Positions 26,678 to 34,258 of a DNA stretch of 64,000 bases are shown here, piece after piece; positions within the stretch are counted from its first letter, which is position 1, and each line of letters starts with the position of its first letter. The DNA is from Streptomyces rapamycinicus NRRL 5491 (GTDB lineage Bacteria; Actinomycetota; Actinomycetes; Streptomycetales; Streptomycetaceae). The translations under genes were made by a program, and so were the position numbers. The DNA lies in NCBI RefSeq assembly GCF_024298965.1, contig NZ_CP085193.1, positions 3,534,001 through 3,598,000 of the forward strand, in the 5' to 3' direction. Under the pieces are notes generated by a model. The model was not told where the DNA came from, searched no databases, and was given only the letters and a program-made list of their open reading frames with translations.

Positions 26678-27492
26678 GCACGGCCGAGACGGTGCGCGAC
26701 GGATCGGTGCGCGAGGGGTCCGTACACGACGGATCGGTGCGCGAGGGATCCGTACACGATGTGTCTGTGCGCGATGGAGCGGTGCACGATGGAGCGGTGC
26801 ACGAGCGGACGCCCGCTCGCCGCGCGGCCGCACCCTGGCACGCCGATCCCTATGTCCGAGCGCTCCACGCGGGCCGAGGGCCGCTGTTCCTGCGCCGGGC
26901 CGACGGCTGGATGCTGCCCTTGGACGTCGAACGCTGGTGTGCGGACGCCGACGCGGCCGACCGCACCGTGCTGCGGCGCTGCCGGGGCCCGATACTCGAC
27001 ATCGGCTGCGGACCCGGCCGTCTGGTGGCCGCGCTGGCTCTGCACGGCCACCCCTGTCTGGGCATCGACGTCAGCCAGGCCGCGGTCGCCCGTACGGTCC
27101 GCGCGGGCGGGCCCGCGCTGTGCCGCTCGGTCTTCGAACCGCTGCCCGGCGAGGGACGCTGGGGCACGGCGCTGCTGATCGACGGCAATATCGGCATCGG
27201 CGGCGATCCGCGTGCCCTGCTGGCGCGCGTCGCCCAGCTCATGGCCCCCGACGGGCTGCTGATCGTGGAGGCCGCCGCGGCGGATGTGGACGAGCGGGTG
27301 CGGGTGCGGGTGGACGACGGCCGGGGCGATGTGGGAACGGCCTTCCCCTGGGCCCGCGTCGGCGTCCGGGCGCTGCTGCGGCACGCACACGCGGTGGGCT
27401 GGAGCCCGGTCGAGCAGTGGACCGCGCGGGACCGAGGCTTCGTATCGCTGCGCCGCACACCGCCCCTGCCCCGGTCCGGCACGGAGCGCTGA
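26674..27492 (+). CDS. Class I SAM-dependent methyltransferase with N-terminal pentapeptide repeats
   Basis: Protein of 272 residues. From about residue 105 the methyltransferase fold is clear: I-L-D-I-G-C-G-P-G-R-L (SAM loop), G-I-D-V-S, then L-L-I-D-G-N-I-G and L-L-I-V-E. The N-terminal tail (about 7-46) is eight copies of a V-(R/H)-(D/E)-G-(S/A) pentapeptide with no globular character, encoded by a 15-bp and higher-order 30-bp repeat. Its ATG overlaps the upstream stop. The substrate is probably the glycoconjugate made by the operon, which is inference. Confidence 0.8.
   Translation: MSTAETVRDGSVREGSVHDGSVREGSVHDVSVRDGAVHDGAVHERTPARRAAAPWHADPYVRALHAGRGPLFLRRADGWMLPLDVERWCADADAADRTVLRRCRGPILDIGCGPGRLVAALALHGHPCLGIDVSQAAVARTVRAGGPALCRSVFEPLPGEGRWGTALLIDGNIGIGGDPRALLARVAQLMAPDGLLIVEAAAADVDERVRVRVDDGRGDVGTAFPWARVGVRALLRHAHAVGWSPVEQWTARDRGFVSLRRTPPLPRSGTER
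26690..26809. repeat. 15-bp in-frame repeats in methyltransferase gene
   Basis: About eight 15-bp units of the form GTGCGCGAxGGATCC / GTACACGACGGATCG, arranged in part as 30-bp doublets. All keep the reading frame. Confidence 0.85.
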
Positions 27493-27495
27493 GCC

Positions 27496-29496
27496 GTGCC
27501 CGGATCGCCGCGCCGCCTGCTGCGGCCCGGCCGACTCGCCCGGTGGACCGGCCGGGCGCCCGATCAGGCGTCCCGGCCACACTCCGACCCGGGCCACTCC
27601 GTCCCCGGCCACTCCGTCCCGGGCCCTCGGCCATCGGCCCGCGATCGCCCCGCACCACCGCCCGACGGCGCGGACGAGCCCCGTCCACCTGAGCGCCCCA
27701 CCCCGCCCGCGCGGGTACGGACCACGGCGCCCGCGCGCCCCACCCCGCCCGCGCGGGTGCAGACCACGGCGCCCGCGCGGGCCACCCCGCCAACGCGGGG
27801 GCGGACCGCCCGCCGCTGGATCACCCCGCTCGCTCTGGCCACGCTGCTCGGCTCGCTCACCGCCGTCCTCACCCTCACCTTCCACAGGGACGACTTCCAC
27901 ACCGCGCCCGGCGCGCTGTCCCGCTGGTACGCCATCGCCTGGGCGCTGTTCGCCGCGGCCGCCTGGACCGTCCGCCGCCTGGGCGCCCGTCAGGCCGCGG
28001 TGTTCGTGCTCGTGGGCAGCGCGGCGGTCGCCGCCACGGGTCTGCTCGCCCCGCCGCGCACCAGCACCGACGCCTACCGCTACGCCTGGGACGGACGCGT
28101 GCAGGCCGCGGGCATATCTCCCTATGACCACGCGCCCGAGGACCCCGCGCTCGCTTCGCTGCGCGACCGCTGGCTCTTCCCGCAGGGCTCCGCCTGCCAT
28201 GGCCCCGACCGCGCCCCGGTCCGCCCCGCACCCGAACATCCCACGCCCGAACATCCCACGCCCGAACGCCCCACGCCCGGCGCCGTCCCGCACGCCGATC
28301 CGGAGCCCGATCACCCGCCAAGCGCCGCCGCCGAGCCGCAGTGCACGCGCCTGAACCGCCCCTCGGTCCATACGATTTATCCTCCCGCCGCAGAGGGCTA
28401 TTTCTTGCTTGTACACCGCTCGGCGCCGTCAGGTTCCACCCTCCTCCCCCTCCAGACCGGCGGCGCGCTGCTGTCCGTCGCCACCACCGCCGTGCTGCTC
28501 GTCGCGGCACGGCGCCGCCGCGATCCGCGCCTCGCGACCGCCCGCGCCGCGCTCTGGGCCTGGTGCCCGGCCGTACCGGTGGAGGCGGTGAACAACGCGC
28601 ATGTCGACGCGCTGGGGGTGCTGTTGACCGTCGCGGGCCTCGTCGTCGTCCCCCGCCGCCGCGCCCTCGGCGGGGCGCTGCTCGGCGCGGCGACCGCGGC
28701 CAAGCTGCTGCCCGCCGTGGCCCTGCCCGGCGCGCTCTCCGGCGTCCTCGCCACGGGCACCGGCGTCTTCGCCACGAGCACCGGCAGCCCCGCCTCACCG
28801 GCCAGGCGGACCCGCCGGGCCGCGGCCGTCGTGCTGCCCGCCACCGCCGCCGTCGCGCTCGGCTACCTCCCGTACGTCCTGCTCTCGCGCTCCTCCGTCC
28901 TCGGCTATCTCACCGGCTATGTGGCGGAGGAGGGCTATGAGACGGGCTCCACCGCCGCCGACGACAAGAACCGCTACGCGCTGCTGCGCCTGCTCCACCC
29001 CGACCCGGAGGCCTGGGCCCTCCCCGTGATCGCCGCCGTCCTGCTCGTGGTCGTGGTCCGGGTGCTGCTGCGCGGCGATCCCCAACGGCCCTGGGGCGGC
29101 GCGCTGGTGGTGACCGGGGCCGCGTTCCTGCTGATGACGCCCGGCTACCCCTGGTACGCACTGCTGGTGGTGGCGCTGGTGGCCCTCGACGGGCGCTGGG
29201 AGTGGCTCGGCCTGCCGCTCGCGGGAGTCGCCCAGTATGTGACGGCCCGTGCGGTGGACGACGGCGCGTGGGTCGGGACGCTGGGGTACGCGGTCGCCGC
29301 TGCGGCGGTCATGGCCGGCTGGGCCCTGCGGGCCCGACGGGCCGTTTCCGCTCCCCGGCCGAAGCGGCCGAAGCGGCCGAACCCGTCCCCGCGGCCTACG
29401 CCTCCCCACCCCGAGCCCCCGGGCGACGCCGCCACCCCCGGATCGCCGCCCGGATCACCAGCCACAGGGCCGAGGCCCCGAAGAGCACAGCGGTGA
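27496..29496 (+). CDS. GT-C polyprenyl-sugar mannosyltransferase-like membrane protein
   Basis: Large membrane protein (666 aa) with about ten hydrophobic segments after a low-complexity N-terminus of about 110 residues. Landmarks of GT-C/GT87-type enzymes are the early luminal T-D-A-Y-R-Y-x-W-D-G-R-V-Q-A-x-G-x-x-P-Y segment (acidic catalytic loop), Y-P-P-A-A-E in a later loop and P-G-Y-P-W-Y near the end. It would transfer a sugar from a polyprenyl phosphate to an extracytoplasmic acceptor. The start is GTG 27496, 3 bp after the methyltransferase stop. Pro/Thr/Arg-rich repeats in the tail and in a loop near residues 240-265 are in-frame tandem expansions. The 3' end overlaps a convergent membrane-protein gene by about 100 bp. 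Confidence 0.78.
   Translation: MPGSPRRLLRPGRLARWTGRAPDQASRPHSDPGHSVPGHSVPGPRPSARDRPAPPPDGADEPRPPERPTPPARVRTTAPARPTPPARVQTTAPARATPPTRGRTARRWITPLALATLLGSLTAVLTLTFHRDDFHTAPGALSRWYAIAWALFAAAAWTVRRLGARQAAVFVLVGSAAVAATGLLAPPRTSTDAYRYAWDGRVQAAGISPYDHAPEDPALASLRDRWLFPQGSACHGPDRAPVRPAPEHPTPEHPTPERPTPGAVPHADPEPDHPPSAAAEPQCTRLNRPSVHTIYPPAAEGYFLLVHRSAPSGSTLLPLQTGGALLSVATTAVLLVAARRRRDPRLATARAALWAWCPAVPVEAVNNAHVDALGVLLTVAGLVVVPRRRALGGALLGAATAAKLLPAVALPGALSGVLATGTGVFATSTGSPASPARRTRRAAAVVLPATAAVALGYLPYVLLSRSSVLGYLTGYVAEEGYETGSTAADDKNRYALLRLLHPDPEAWALPVIAAVLLVVVVRVLLRGDPQRPWGGALVVTGAAFLLMTPGYPWYALLVVALVALDGRWEWLGLPLAGVAQYVTARAVDDGAWVGTLGYAVAAAAVMAGWALRARRAVSAPRPKRPKRPNPSPRPTPPHPEPPGDAATPGSPPGSPATGPRPRRAQR
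27700..27805. repeat. 42-bp in-frame repeat in GT-C gene
   Basis: Two and a half 42-bp units encode T-T-A-P-A-R-P-T-P-P-A-R-V-R-like peptides in the cytoplasmic N-terminal tail. Separate 15-bp tandem repeats occur at about 27592-27622 (G-H-S-V-P) and 28228-28275 (E-H-P-T-P). Confidence 0.8.
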
Positions 29497-29962
29497 TCAG
29501 CAGCCAGCGCGGCCAGAAGACGTCGGCGCTCAGCCCGGTCGCGTTCTCATAGCGGCGCTCCTGCCGCCCGAGGATCAGCGGGAACCACACCAGCAGCAGC
29601 ACACCGGAGACGAAGGCGGGCACCCGCACATAGTTGGTCCACGCATGGTTGGTCCCCCGCGCCGGGGCCGGGAGCACGGCCGCCACCGCACGGTCGGCGA
29701 GCGCGTACAGCGGAAGCAGCACGAGGTCATGGAGGACGGCGGCGCCGACGAACCACAGCGCGATCCCGAACCAGTCGCCGCTCAGCAGCCTGAGCCCGGC
29801 GTAGCCGGTCAGCGCGAAGGAGCACAGCAGCAGCACCAGCCGCAGCGGCGACTCCCCGTCCAGCCGCCGCAGCCCAGCACGGCTCCGCCCGAGGAACCTC
29901 ACACCGTACCCCCGAAGTCCGAGGTACCTCACGCCATCCCCCCGAAGTCCGGGAATCCTCAC
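29396..29962 (-). CDS. Four-TM membrane protein downstream of Moco oxidoreductase
   Basis: Protein of up to 188 residues that I do not recognise. After a repetitive N-terminus (V-R-x-x-G-L-R-G three times) it has about four hydrophobic segments, including L-R-L-V-L-L-L-C-S-F-A-L-T-G-Y and L-L-I-T-A-V-L-F. GTG 29962 overlaps the stop of the upstream oxidoreductase (GTGA). Equivalent GTG starts at 29932 and 29902 lie in the same reading frame, one in each copy of a 30-bp repeat, so the true start is uncertain. It overlaps the 3' end of the convergent glycosyltransferase gene. It may anchor or supply electrons to the oxidoreductase. Confidence 0.65.
   Translation of the reverse strand: MRIPGLRGDGVRYLGLRGYGVRFLGRSRAGLRRLDGESPLRLVLLLCSFALTGYAGLRLLSGDWFGIALWFVGAAVLHDLVLLPLYALADRAVAAVLPAPARGTNHAWTNYVRVPAFVSGVLLLVWFPLILGRQERRYENATGLSADVFWPRWLLITAVLFGASALWLVIRAAIRGWRRRPGARGGEA
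29903..29962. repeat. 30-bp tandem repeat carrying translation starts
   Basis: On the minus strand two 30-bp units (29962-29933 and 29932-29903) each begin GTGAGG and are followed by a third partial unit from 29902. The first overlaps the TGA stop of the oxidoreductase gene, so the duplication has multiplied the start codon of the downstream gene. Confidence 0.85.
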
Positions 29963-31242
29963 GCCGTCCCCCCGAACGTCAGCCGCCCGACCCACTTGGT
30001 GTTGTGCACACCCGGGGCCCCGGGCACGATCACCCTCGCCGGATAGCCGTGGTCCGGCGACAGATCCGCGCCGTTGACCTTCAGCGCCAGCAGCGAGCGC
30101 GGGTCGCGGACCTGGTGCTCGCTCAGCACGACGCTGCGGAAGGAGCCGTGCCGCTGCACCGACTCCACCAGGACCCTGGGCGGCCGGTCGGCATGCCCCA
30201 CCAGCGCGGCGAGGTCCGCCAGCCGTACCCCCTCCCACCGCTGGTCGGCCGTGGACCACCCCTCCACGCAGGCGATGGGCAGCGCCGCGCCGTGGTTCTC
30301 CAGCCGCAGCAGCCGCTCCCGGGTGAGGACGGTCTCGTGGCCCGCCGCGCCGCGCACCACCAGCCGCCAGTCGGGCCCGATGTCGCGGGCGCGGATGCCG
30401 ACGGCCACGGTGGTCTTGTTGATCTGGAAGCCGTTCGGCCCCCGGCCCGGCTCGCGCCCGTGCGGGGCGAGCAGCGCGCTCGTGCGCAGCGGGCCGCCGA
30501 TGCTCTGACCGGCCGTCACCACCAGCAGCGCGAAGGAGCCGGTGCCGACCATGGCGAGCGCGCCCCGCCGCGACATGGTCGGCGCGGCGGGCCGCGGGCT
30601 GACCAGGCCGGTCTCGTCGGGCGGCTCCGGCCGGGTGTCGGAGGTGCGGGTGCGCAGCTCGGCCCGCAGCTCGCGGCTCCGCAGCGTCCGCACCATGAGC
30701 GGGAGCCGCAGCGCCACATGGACCACGAGGGCTCCCATGAAGATCCACGCCCCGTAGAAGTGCAGCGGGTAGAAGGAGCCGGGGAAGATGTAGTCCAGCT
30801 GGACGTTGAGCACGCCGGTGGCGAACTCGAACAGTCCCCCGCCGACCAGCAGGAGCAGCGAGAGCCGCTCCAGCGCGTGCCCCAGGGACCGCACCGGCGG
30901 CCAGGCGAACAGCTTGGGGATGACCGACCACAGCTTGGCCAGCAGCACGGGGACGAGCACGACCCCGAGCGTGACGTGCACCCCCTGGGTGACGCGGTAG
31001 AGCCAGGAGGGGTCGGTCGGCCAGGAGAAGAGGTAGAAGCCCAGCAGCCCCTTGTCCGGTGTCTTGTCGTTGACCGGGGACAGATCGGGGTTGTAGGCGG
31101 CGTACGACAGCAGTCCGGTCACGAAGAGCACGGGGATGCCGAAGAGCAGGACCAGGCCGAAGACGGACGTCAGCCAGGGGCCGCGCAGCGGGCTGCGCCA
31201 CAGGGCGCGGCGATCACGTTCGGTGCGGGGAGGGTGGCTCAT
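29959..31242 (-). CDS. Cytochrome b561-like / sulfite-oxidase-type molybdopterin oxidoreductase fusion
   Basis: Protein of 427 residues with two parts. Residues about 20-185 hold four transmembrane segments with His89, His161 and His175 suitably placed as heme ligands, as in di-heme cytochrome b. After a cytosolic Pro-rich linker, M-S-R-R-G-A-L-A-M-V-G-T-G (about 223) looks like an internal twin-arginine signal-anchor. The rest is a SUOX-type molybdopterin domain with the Mo-ligand Cys325 in I-A-C-V-E-G-W-S. The reaction is unknown; the layout resembles MsrP-MsrQ joined in one chain. Start ATG 31242. A small membrane protein is translationally coupled behind it. Confidence 0.82.
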   Translation of the reverse strand: MSHPPRTERDRRALWRSPLRGPWLTSVFGLVLLFGIPVLFVTGLLSYAAYNPDLSPVNDKTPDKGLLGFYLFSWPTDPSWLYRVTQGVHVTLGVVLVPVLLAKLWSVIPKLFAWPPVRSLGHALERLSLLLLVGGGLFEFATGVLNVQLDYIFPGSFYPLHFYGAWIFMGALVVHVALRLPLMVRTLRSRELRAELRTRTSDTRPEPPDETGLVSPRPAAPTMSRRGALAMVGTGSFALLVVTAGQSIGGPLRTSALLAPHGREPGRGPNGFQINKTTVAVGIRARDIGPDWRLVVRGAAGHETVLTRERLLRLENHGAALPIACVEGWSTADQRWEGVRLADLAALVGHADRPPRVLVESVQRHGSFRSVVLSEHQVRDPRSLLALKVNGADLSPDHGYPARVIVPGAPGVHNTKWVGRLTFGGTA

Positions 31243-31382
31243 GGCATGACCGTAGGACCGCCGCACCGCCTCCAGTCGCCTTGAGCCCATGACGAAACGG
31301 TGACGTCACGGGCCCTGGCGGGAAGATCTGACGGTCCGGTGACGGCGCGCGGCGCGGCGGCCCGGTGGCGGGCTCGGCGACG

Positions 31383-31388
31383 TAGCGT
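31383..31388 (+). promoter_or_regulatory. -10 element of leaderless membrane-protein promoter
   Basis: TAGCGT, 6 nt before GTG 31395, without a ribosome site. Confidence 0.4.
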
Positions 31389-31394
31389 GACGTC

Positions 31395-32792
31395 GTGAAG
31401 CTCCCTCTCCGCAACGGCGTCGACATCCAGCCCGTCCAGGACGACACGCGGACCGGCCGTCGCCGTGACGTGCTCGCCGCCGCTGCCGCCGTCGCGCTCT
31501 TCGCCGTCGCCGCCGTCGTCGGCACCCTGATCCAGCGGGCCGATCACTCCCTGTACGTCGACTGGGCGCCGCTGTACGCCGACTGGCTGCCCCATGTGGG
31601 CGCCGGTACGCCCCTCGCCCTGGCCGTCGCCGCGGCGGTCGTCCTCCACGGCCACCGGCTCGCGGCGCGGCTGCCGTGGCGGGGGCTGCTGGGGGCCGTC
31701 TGGGCGGCGGCCATGGCCTGGATCTGGTCGCTGGCACTGGTCGACGGATGGCGGCGCGGGGTGGCGGAGCGGCTCACGGCGCGCCATGAGTATCTGCGCG
31801 GCATCGACCGGTTCCAGGACATCGGCGCGGCCCTGCGCGGCTTCACCGGCCATATCCTGCTCACTCAGCCCGACCACTGGCCCGCCCATATCGCGGGCCA
31901 TCCGCCGGGCGCCGTGCTCACCTTCGTGGGCCTGGACCGGCTGGGCCTGGGCGGCGGCGGCTGGGCGGGGGCCTTCTGTATCACCGTGGGCGGCTCGGCG
32001 GCGGTGGCGGTCCTGGTCACGCTGCGCGCCCTGGGGCAGGAGCGGGCGGCGCGTACGGCCGCCCCGTTCCTGGTCCTGGCGCCCGGGGCGGTCTGGGTGG
32101 GCGCCTCGGCCGACGGCTACTTCGCGGCCGTCGCGGCCTGGGGGCTCGCGCTGCTGGCGCTCGCGGCGACGCGTACGGTCCGGGCGCCCGGGGCGGTCGC
32201 GCTGGGCGCCGGGCTGCTGCTGGGGCTGACGGCCTATCTCTCGTACGGGCTGACGCTGCTGGCACTGCCCGCCGCCGCCGTACTGCTGCTGGCCCGCACC
32301 GCGCGGCCACTGCCCTTCGCGCTGACCGGGGTGGCGGTGGTGGCGGGGGCGTTCACGCTGGCCGGGTTCCGGTGGTGGGAGGGGTACTCCCTGCTGGTCG
32401 AGCGCTACTACCAGGGCGTGGCCTCCGATCGCCCGTACGCGTACTGGGTCTGGGCCAATCTGGCCGTCGCGTCGGTGGTCGCCGGTCCCGCCTGTGTCGC
32501 GGGCGCGCGGCGGATGGTGTCGGCGGTGCCCGACGCCGCCCGTCGGCTGCGCCCGGGCAGGCCGGTCGGCCCGGACGGGCTCGTCGTGCTGACCTTCGCC
32601 GCGCTGCTCGCGCTCGTCGTGGCCGATCTGTCCGGGATGAGCAAGGCCGAGACGGAGCGGATCTGGCTTCCCTTCCTCGTGTGGCTGCTGCCCACCACCG
32701 CGCTGCTGCCCGTCTGTGATCGCCGCCGATGGCTCCTGGTCCAGGCCTGCCTCTCACTGCTCGTCAATCACCTGCTTTTGACCGGTTGGTGA
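31395..32792 (+). CDS. Multi-spanning membrane protein, glycosyltransferase-like
   Basis: Protein of 465 residues with about eleven hydrophobic helices. A large loop after the second or third helix contains R-F-x-D-I-G-A-x-L-R-G-F and W-P-A-H-I-A-G-H-P-P-G-A, which resembles the extracytoplasmic acidic/His loop of GT-C glycosyltransferases. I cannot name a family. GTG 31395 is preceded by a -10 element at leaderless spacing. It diverges from the oxidoreductase gene, and its position beside the GT2-GT-C operon makes a role in the same surface glycan plausible. Confidence 0.7.
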   Translation: MKLPLRNGVDIQPVQDDTRTGRRRDVLAAAAAVALFAVAAVVGTLIQRADHSLYVDWAPLYADWLPHVGAGTPLALAVAAAVVLHGHRLAARLPWRGLLGAVWAAAMAWIWSLALVDGWRRGVAERLTARHEYLRGIDRFQDIGAALRGFTGHILLTQPDHWPAHIAGHPPGAVLTFVGLDRLGLGGGGWAGAFCITVGGSAAVAVLVTLRALGQERAARTAAPFLVLAPGAVWVGASADGYFAAVAAWGLALLALAATRTVRAPGAVALGAGLLLGLTAYLSYGLTLLALPAAAVLLLARTARPLPFALTGVAVVAGAFTLAGFRWWEGYSLLVERYYQGVASDRPYAYWVWANLAVASVVAGPACVAGARRMVSAVPDAARRLRPGRPVGPDGLVVLTFAALLALVVADLSGMSKAETERIWLPFLVWLLPTTALLPVCDRRRWLLVQACLSLLVNHLLLTGW

Positions 32793-32875
32793 GGATGACC
32801 GATGTGAAGGGCACGTGATACTTCTGTGATACTGAGGGGGACGTACATCTGTACTGTTGCCAGGGGGCGGGACCC

Positions 32876-34192
32876 GTGAAGGCGCTGAAGATCGTGAAAG
32901 CGTTGAAGGCTTTAAGCGCGAGGAACGCCTATGGCGTGGCCGCGCCCATAGGCGCGCTGACGGCCGTGGCCGTCGTGGTGGCGCTGCTGATAGCCCTGAC
33001 CTCGCCGGGGGACGCGGGGGGCGCGCAGGACGGGAACCTCCCCGCGGCCGCGGCGTCCCCCAAGTCGGACCGGGTCCCCAAGGAGCCCAAGAAGGAAGAC
33101 GAGTACGCCCATTGGGACGGCAAGACCAAGGTGCTCGGGGACGGCTCGACGTCCTACACCGGACCGCAGCCGCATCAGCTCAAGCCCGAGAAGCTCAAAC
33201 CCGGTGAGAAGCCGCCTCAGTTCGTGATCTTCTCCTGGGACGGCGCGCTGGAGAACGACGACCATCTCTTCTCCCGCTTCCGCGAGGTGGCCAAGGAGAC
33301 CAACGCCACCATGACGTTCTTCCTGAGCGGCATGTATCTGCTGCCCAAGTCGAAGAGCGACCTCTATCGGCCGCCCCAGCACAAGCCGGGCTCGGCCGCC
33401 ATATCCTTCCCCACCGACGAGCACATCAGGGAGACCCTGGAGCAGTTGCGCGGGGCCTGGCTGGACGGCAATGAGATCGGCTCCCACTTCAACGGCCACT
33501 TCTGCGGCGCCAAGGGCGGGGAGGACTGGTCCACCGAGGAGTGGAAGAGCGAAACGGAGCAGGCGTATTCGTTTGTGAAGCAGTGGAAGACGAACACCGG
33601 CTTCACCGACATCAAACCGCTGCCGTTCGACTATGACGTGGAGCTGGTGGGCGGGCGCGCGCCGTGCCTGGAGGGCCAGAAGACGCTGATTCCGGCGATC
33701 AAATCCCTCGGCTGGCGCTATGACGCGAGCTCCCCGGGCGACTTCCAGCTCTGGCCGTCCAAGATCGATGGCATCTGGAACTTCCCGCTGCAGCTGGTGC
33801 CGTACCCGGAGAGCGAGAAGCAGGTCCTCTCGATGGACTTCAACTTCCTCTTCAACCAGTCCGGTGACAGCACCGAGGGCGATCCGGGGAAATACGCGGA
33901 GTGGGAGCGGCTGACCCGCCAGGGATATCTGAACGGATTCGAGCGGGTCTACAACGGCAGCCGGGCGCCGCTGTTCATCGGCAATCACTTCGAGACCTGG
34001 AACGGCGGCATCTATATGCAGGCCATCGAGGACGTGATGAGGAGCGTCTGCCGCCGCGACGGAGTGCGGTGCGTGTCGTTCAAGCAGCTCGCCGACTGGC
34101 TGGACGCCCAGGACCCGAAGGTGCTCTCGAAGCTGCGGATGCTGGACCCGGCGGAATCGCCGGACTGGTCCACGTACACCAAGACCAAGTAA
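32876..34192 (+). CDS. Membrane-anchored NodB-like polysaccharide deacetylase homologue
   Basis: Protein of 438 residues with one N-terminal signal-anchor (about 19-42) and a Pro/Lys-rich stalk. The extracytoplasmic part resembles NodB-fold deacetylases: metal Asp in F-S-W-D-G, metal His pair in G-S-H-F-N-G-H-F, a later R-A-P-C-L-E-G region and the terminal C-V-S-F-K-Q-L-A-D-W-L. The usual catalytic-base Asp of the T-F-D-D-G motif is replaced by Trp, so normal N-deacetylase chemistry is uncertain. Two TGATACT repeats lie in the 80-bp upstream gap. The start is GTG 32876. Confidence 0.75.
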   Translation: MKALKIVKALKALSARNAYGVAAPIGALTAVAVVVALLIALTSPGDAGGAQDGNLPAAAASPKSDRVPKEPKKEDEYAHWDGKTKVLGDGSTSYTGPQPHQLKPEKLKPGEKPPQFVIFSWDGALENDDHLFSRFREVAKETNATMTFFLSGMYLLPKSKSDLYRPPQHKPGSAAISFPTDEHIRETLEQLRGAWLDGNEIGSHFNGHFCGAKGGEDWSTEEWKSETEQAYSFVKQWKTNTGFTDIKPLPFDYDVELVGGRAPCLEGQKTLIPAIKSLGWRYDASSPGDFQLWPSKIDGIWNFPLQLVPYPESEKQVLSMDFNFLFNQSGDSTEGDPGKYAEWERLTRQGYLNGFERVYNGSRAPLFIGNHFETWNGGIYMQAIEDVMRSVCRRDGVRCVSFKQLADWLDAQDPKVLSKLRMLDPAESPDWSTYTKTK

Positions 34193-34258
34193 GCGGTCCC
34201 GTTGCGGGGCCCATTCCGCCGGTGCGGCTCATGCCGGGGCGGCTCATGCCGCGATAGC

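Noticed and set aside
29396..31201. 601-codon minus-strand frame as one protein
   Set aside because: The first two thirds are an out-of-frame shadow of the Moco oxidoreductase; only the last part (from about 29962) has membrane-protein character.
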